Positions 36,954-41,568 of a DNA stretch of 41,568 nt are shown here, piece by piece. The notes below the pieces were generated by a model. It did not search any database, had not been told where the DNA came from, and saw only the letters and a program-made list of their open reading frames with translations. The DNA lies in assembly GCA_030432195.1 (NCBI GenBank), contig JAUIHE010000008.1, forward strand, positions 1 through 41,568, given 5' to 3'. Source of the stretch: Alphaproteobacteria bacterium. Lineage in GTDB: Bacteria > Pseudomonadota > Alphaproteobacteria > UBA7985 > JAUIBT01. Position 1 is the first letter of the stretch. Each line of letters starts with the position of its first letter. The position numbers and the translations under genes are program-made.

Positions 36954-37809
36954 TCATTGCCTTAAGATGCAAATAGAGCGCCGAATGATCCAAGTCGCCA
37001 CCACCGGCCGCGACCTGCTCTTCATACAAAGCGCGCACCAGTTGGGTTACAGGTAATTGCAGCCCCAAAGCCTCGGCCTGTTCTTGCGCCGTTTTGCAGT
37101 CCTTCAGTTGGGTTTTGCAGCGCCCACCCGGCACGAAATTGCCGTCAATCATGCGCTGGCCGTGTTGCTGCAAAATGGCTGAATCGGCAAAACCGCCGCT
37201 TAAAGCTTGCCGCAAGGATGTCGGCGCAACCCCGCCCGCCTCGGCTAGAATCATGGCTTCGCTGACGGTGGCGATAGTATTGGCAACGATCAACTGGTTG
37301 CAGAGCTTGGCGAGCTGACCGCAACCAACCGCCCCCATGTGCGTGACGCGCCCCAACACGGTCAGCAGTGGCAAAGCGCGCTCCAAGTCCTCAGGCGCAC
37401 CGCCTGCCATAATAGTAAGGCTGGCGTTTTCGGCGCCGCCCTGCCCGCCCGAGACCGGCGCGTCAACAAAACCGATAGCGCGCTGGCCTGCCTTGGCCGC
37501 AAGCGCCTTGGCGGTCCCCACCGGGGTCGAAGCTTGGTCGATCAACAAGCTGCCCTGGGGCATGGCCGCAATGACGCCGCCTTCGATTAAGACCCCTAGG
37601 CTGGTCGGCCCATCGGCCAGCATAGCTATGACAGCATCGGCATTTTCAGCCACGCCAGCAGGGCTATCGGCAACTTCGACCCCTAAGGGTTCAAGCGCCC
37701 GCGCCTTTTCAAGGCTGCGGTTCCAAGCCACAACATGGTGTCCGGCCTTGGCCAGATGCCCGGCCATAGGGGCCCCCATGATGCCGGTTCCAACAAAGCC
37801 AACGCGCAT
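36943..37809 (-). CDS. NAD-binding beta-hydroxyacid dehydrogenase (3-hydroxyisobutyrate dehydrogenase family)
   Basis: MRVGFVGTGIMGAPMAGHLAKAGHHVVAWNRS; FVDAPVSGGQGGAENASLTIMAGG; QLAKLCNQLIVANTIATVSEAM. Confidence 0.9.
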   Translation of the reverse strand: MRVGFVGTGIMGAPMAGHLAKAGHHVVAWNRSLEKARALEPLGVEVADSPAGVAENADAVIAMLADGPTSLGVLIEGGVIAAMPQGSLLIDQASTPVGTAKALAAKAGQRAIGFVDAPVSGGQGGAENASLTIMAGGAPEDLERALPLLTVLGRVTHMGAVGCGQLAKLCNQLIVANTIATVSEAMILAEAGGVAPTSLRQALSGGFADSAILQQHGQRMIDGNFVPGGRCKTQLKDCKTAQEQAEALGLQLPVTQLVRALYEEQVAAGGGDLDHSALYLHLKAMNER

Positions 37810-37879
37810 AAGAGCCTCCAATTTTTATCCAAGCCAGCCAAAAGCAGAGCCACCAAGCCGCCCCCCGGCGCGCCGTCCC

Positions 37880-38647
37880 TTATCTTGGCGACATGCGAAT
37901 AGCGCCGTCCAGACGAATGACCGACCCGTTGAGCATGGTGTTTTCGGCCATGTGGCAGACTAGCGAGGCATAGTCCTCTGGCGTGCCCAGGCGCGACGGA
38001 TAGGGCACAGAAGCAGCAAGGCTATCCTGCACCTCCTGGGGCATGGCTGCCAGCATGGGCGTTCCGAAGATGCCCGGCGCAATCGCCATCGCGCGCACCC
38101 CATACTTAGCCAGGTCACGCGCCAAAGGCAGGGTCATACCCACGATGCCGCCCTTTGAGGCAGAATAGGCAAGTTGGCCGATCTGGCCTTCATAGGCTGC
38201 CACCGAAGCGGTGTTGACGATAAGACCGCGCTCTTGATCGTCGCCCATAGGATCGGACTCGATCATGGCTGCGGCAGCCAAGCTGGTTACGTTGAAGGAG
38301 CCCACCAAATTGATATCAATCACGCGCTGGAACAAGCTGGGGTCGTGCGGCTCACCGCGCGAGACGGTCTTGGCGGCAGGCGCGATGCCCGCGCAGTTGA
38401 CCACCAGACGCTCGGGGCCGTGGTCAGCACGCGCCAAAGCCAGGGCCTCTTTGACCGATTGATGGTTGGTTACATCGACCTTAAAGAAGCGCGCACCACT
38501 CTCAGCGGCCAAGCGCTTCCCAGCTTCCTCGTTCATATCCAGAGCCGCCACTTTCACGCCCTTGGCGCGCAACATTGCGACGGTGCCGGCGCCAAGGCCA
38601 GAGGCTGCACCGGTCACGACCGCTGCCACATTCTCGTTCAAGATCAT
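37880..38647 (-). CDS. SDR dehydrogenase, 3-hydroxyacyl-CoA dehydrogenase type II-like
   Basis: AAVVTGAASGLGAGT, VNCAGIAPAAKT, YSASKGGIVGMTLPLARDLAKYGVRAMAIAPGIFGTPML. Start moved in from 38731. Confidence 0.88.
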   Translation of the reverse strand: MILNENVAAVVTGAASGLGAGTVAMLRAKGVKVAALDMNEEAGKRLAAESGARFFKVDVTNHQSVKEALALARADHGPERLVVNCAGIAPAAKTVSRGEPHDPSLFQRVIDINLVGSFNVTSLAAAAMIESDPMGDDQERGLIVNTASVAAYEGQIGQLAYSASKGGIVGMTLPLARDLAKYGVRAMAIAPGIFGTPMLAAMPQEVQDSLAASVPYPSRLGTPEDYASLVCHMAENTMLNGSVIRLDGAIRMSPR

Positions 38648-38682
38648 TCTTTGCCCTCCCAATAAGGCGTTATTCGTCCAGG

Positions 38683-39867
38683 TTAGAAACGTTCGATTGC
38701 GATGGCCGTGCCTTCGCCGCCGCCGATGCATATCGCGGCAACACCGCGCTTGAGCCCACGCTGTTCCAATGCATTCAACAGCGTGACGATAATTCGAGTG
38801 CCGGAGGTACCGATAGGGTGACCCAAGGCACAGGCGCCGCCGAATACATTCATCTTTTCATGCTCAACGCCCAGTTCCTTCATGTAGGCCATAGGCACGA
38901 CGGCAAAGGCCTCATTGACCTCAAACAGGTCCACGTCGTCCACGCTCCAGCCGATTTGCTGCAACAGTTTATGCGTGGCAGGGACCGGCGCGGTCGTGAA
39001 CCAAGCCGGTTCTTGGGCAAAGCTAGCATAGCCGACGATGCGGGCGCGGACATTGAGGCCTTGGGCTGTTGCAGCTGACTCGCTGGCCAACACCATGGCC
39101 GCCGCGCCGTCTGAGATCGACGAAGCGTTGGCCGCCGTCACCGTGCCGCCCGCCTTGAAAGCAGGCTTCAGCGTTGGGATTTTGTCCGGGCGAGACTTGA
39201 GCGGCTGCTCGTCTTGCTCAACGATCACGTCGCCCTTGCGGGTCTGCAAGCGGTAGGTGGCAATCTCCTTGGCAAAACTGCCGTCCTGCTGTGCCTTTAG
39301 CGCACGATCTAGGGTCTCCAGCGCGTAGGCATCTTGTTGCTCGCGCGTGAACTGATAGTGCTCGGCAGTCGATTCTGCAAAAACGCCCATGGCCGAACCC
39401 GCGTCATAGGCATCTTCAAGACCATCCAAAAACATGTGGTCAAAGACCTGCTTATGACCCAAGCGCGCGCCACCGCGCATATTGGGCTGAAGGTAGGGCG
39501 CATTGGTCATGCTCTCCATGCCGCCAGCCACAACCACATCTTGGCTGCCCAGACGGATCTGATCGGCGGCCATCATGACCGTGCGCATGCCAGAACCACA
39601 AACTTTGTTGACTGTCGTGGCAGGCACGCCCTTGTCTAGTCCGGCGGCAAAGCCTGCCTGGCGCGCGGGCGCTTGACCCAATCCAGCGGGCAAAACACAG
39701 CCCATGAACAATTCTTGCACCGCGCTGGCTTCAGCCTTGGCGTCCTCAAGCGCAGCCTTGATCGCGGCCCCGCCCAACTGGGGCGCCTTCGCACCCGACA
39801 AGCAGCCTTGAAAACTACCGATGGGGCTGCGTTTAGCCCCGGCGATAACAACTGAGCTCATGCTCAC
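38683..39867 (-). CDS. acetyl-CoA C-acyltransferase (thiolase)
   Basis: [21 protein letters not shown] (acyl-Cys), [36 protein letters not shown]. Confidence 0.94.
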   Translation of the reverse strand: MSMSSVVIAGAKRSPIGSFQGCLSGAKAPQLGGAAIKAALEDAKAEASAVQELFMGCVLPAGLGQAPARQAGFAAGLDKGVPATTVNKVCGSGMRTVMMAADQIRLGSQDVVVAGGMESMTNAPYLQPNMRGGARLGHKQVFDHMFLDGLEDAYDAGSAMGVFAESTAEHYQFTREQQDAYALETLDRALKAQQDGSFAKEIATYRLQTRKGDVIVEQDEQPLKSRPDKIPTLKPAFKAGGTVTAANASSISDGAAAMVLASESAATAQGLNVRARIVGYASFAQEPAWFTTAPVPATHKLLQQIGWSVDDVDLFEVNEAFAVVPMAYMKELGVEHEKMNVFGGACALGHPIGTSGTRIIVTLLNALEQRGLKRGVAAICIGGGEGTAIAIERF

Positions 39868-40679
39868 TCTCCTTTGAACTCTGGCGCGCGCTTTTCGATG
39901 AAGGCGTTCATGCCCTCTTTCTGGTCGTGGGTAGCGAACATAGAATGGAAAACGCGGCGCTCAAACAAAAGGCCTTCTGCAAGGCTGGTCTGCTCAGCGC
40001 GGTTGACCGCATCGCGCGCCAAGCAAGCGATCGGCTTGGAATACGAAGCAATGGTCTTAGCGGCCTTCATCGCCTCATCCAACAGAGCCTCGGGCTCAAC
40101 GACACGGGCCGCCAAGCCCGCGCGCTCGGCCTCTTCGGCGCCCATCATGCGGCCGGTCAGGATCATATCCATGGCCTTAGACTTGCCAATCAGCTTGGTC
40201 AGACGCTGCGAACCGCCCAGGCCTGGCATGACCCCCAACTTGATTTCTGGCTGTCCAAACTGCGCATTGCTCGCCGCGAAAATCATATCGCACATCATGG
40301 CCAGCTCGCAGCCGCCACCCAACGCATAGCCCGCAACGGCGGCGATTTTCGGCGTCTGGCACGCAGGAACCTTGTCCCAATCGCCCAGCATGTCGTCCTG
40401 GTAGGCGCGCATATAAGAGTGCGGAGCCATAAACTTAATGTCCGCGCCCGCAGCGAAAGCCTTTTCGCCCGCGCCGATCAACACGAAGCAGCCCACGTCG
40501 GGGTCGCGGTCAAAGCGGGTCATGACATCGGTCACTTCGCGCATCATGACTTCGTTAAGGGCGTTGAGCGCCTTGGGGCGATTGAGGCGGATCAGCATGA
40601 CGCCATCGTGGCGCTCGACTTCGATCGTCTCGAAGGGCCCCAGTTCGCTTGCGGTTGTGGTGGTGTCGCTTTGTGTCAT
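39864..40679 (-). CDS. enoyl-CoA hydratase
   Basis: [60 protein letters not shown]. Confidence 0.94.
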   Translation of the reverse strand: MTQSDTTTTASELGPFETIEVERHDGVMLIRLNRPKALNALNEVMMREVTDVMTRFDRDPDVGCFVLIGAGEKAFAAGADIKFMAPHSYMRAYQDDMLGDWDKVPACQTPKIAAVAGYALGGGCELAMMCDMIFAASNAQFGQPEIKLGVMPGLGGSQRLTKLIGKSKAMDMILTGRMMGAEEAERAGLAARVVEPEALLDEAMKAAKTIASYSKPIACLARDAVNRAEQTSLAEGLLFERRVFHSMFATHDQKEGMNAFIEKRAPEFKGE

Positions 40680-40690
40680 GTCAGCGCTTC

Positions 40691-41566
40691 CTATGATTGA
40701 CGGTTACGGCCAGCAAAGCGCGGCAGCATGGCCGAGAAATCGCGCCCCTTGCCGTCTTCGCGCTCGACGAAGGTTTCATATAAATCCGTAGCCGCTTGGC
40801 CCAGCGGCGTATCGGCGTTCGCGCTCTCGGCAGCTTGTTGTGCCAATCGCAGGTCTTTCAGCATGAGTTCGGCCGCAAATCCCGGTTGATAATCGCGGTC
40901 GGCGGGCGACACAGGCCCCACGCCCGGTACAGGGCAGTAAGCGTTGGTGGTCCAAGAATAGCCCGAAGAGGTAGAGACCACATCGAAGACTTTGCTTGCA
41001 TCCAAGCCCAGCTTTTCAGCTAAGGCGAAGGCCTCGCAGGTGCCGATCATGGTGATGCCCAGGATCATGTTGTTGCAGATCTTAGCGCCCTGACCGGCGC
41101 CGCTCTCGCCGCAATGAACCGCTTTTTGGCCCATAATGTCGAACAAGGGCTTGGCCAGCGCAAAGGCTTCATCCGAGCCGCCAACCATGAAGGTGAGCGT
41201 TCCCGCTTCGGCGCCGCCAATGCCTCCGGATACCGGCGCATCCAGCGCCAGCAAGCCTGCGGCTTGACAGTCCGCTGCTACGGCCTTGGCCGAGTCTACA
41301 TCGACGGTTGAACAATCCAGCAGCGCCGAGCCCTGACGCATGACCGGAATGATATCCGCTGCAACGCTGCGCAAAATCGCGCCGTTGGGCAGCATAGTGA
41401 TAACCACGTCCTGGCCGCTGGCCGCCTCGCGCGCGGTCTCGGCCCATTGTAGGCCGTCAATATCACTGCGGTTGAGGTCAAAGCCCGTCACGTCATGACC
41501 CGCTGCGAGCAAGTTGCGCGCCATGGGGCCGCCCATGTTGCCCAGCCCGATAAATCCGATTTTCAT
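40691..41566 (-). CDS. mmsB: 3-hydroxyisobutyrate dehydrogenase
   Basis: [89 protein letters not shown]. Confidence 0.94.
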   Translation of the reverse strand: MKIGFIGLGNMGGPMARNLLAAGHDVTGFDLNRSDIDGLQWAETAREAASGQDVVITMLPNGAILRSVAADIIPVMRQGSALLDCSTVDVDSAKAVAADCQAAGLLALDAPVSGGIGGAEAGTLTFMVGGSDEAFALAKPLFDIMGQKAVHCGESGAGQGAKICNNMILGITMIGTCEAFALAEKLGLDASKVFDVVSTSSGYSWTTNAYCPVPGVGPVSPADRDYQPGFAAELMLKDLRLAQQAAESANADTPLGQAATDLYETFVEREDGKGRDFSAMLPRFAGRNRQS

Positions 41567-41568
41567 GT

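Overview
GC-rich bacterial chromosome segment, alphaproteobacterial in character (inference from gene content and order; no taxonomic search was run). About 39 intact protein-coding genes, one tRNA-Phe(GAA), one B12 riboswitch and one decayed IS481-family transposase. Blocks in order: pyrimidine/nicotinamide salvage (cdd, upp, pncA); an HD-domain phosphohydrolase; a B12-riboswitch-led Co/Ni ECF operon (NikK-like, cbiM, NikL-like, cbiQ, cbiO, and an RcnA-like efflux gene); galU-ugd; argG; accB-accC-aat; a CheY-like regulator, a small 2-TM protein and a CbrA-like SLC5/histidine kinase hybrid; a DMT transporter; a DUF2157/GDYXXLXY pair; a LysE transporter; IS481 remnant; a peptidoglycan-binding lipoprotein; mobA; a HAD dehalogenase; a DsbA-like isomerase; divergent gapA/pyk with a DeoR regulator; a ferritin-like protein; an M20 peptidase; an AT-rich TIR-like/multi-TM orphan; chrA; and a branched-chain acyl-CoA catabolic operon. 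The best candidates for something new are the AT-rich TIR-like membrane protein at 34302-35642 and the strong preference for TAG stops (23 of 39 by my reading). No CRISPR array or complete known defence system was seen. Homology calls are from recognised motifs only, with no database search.
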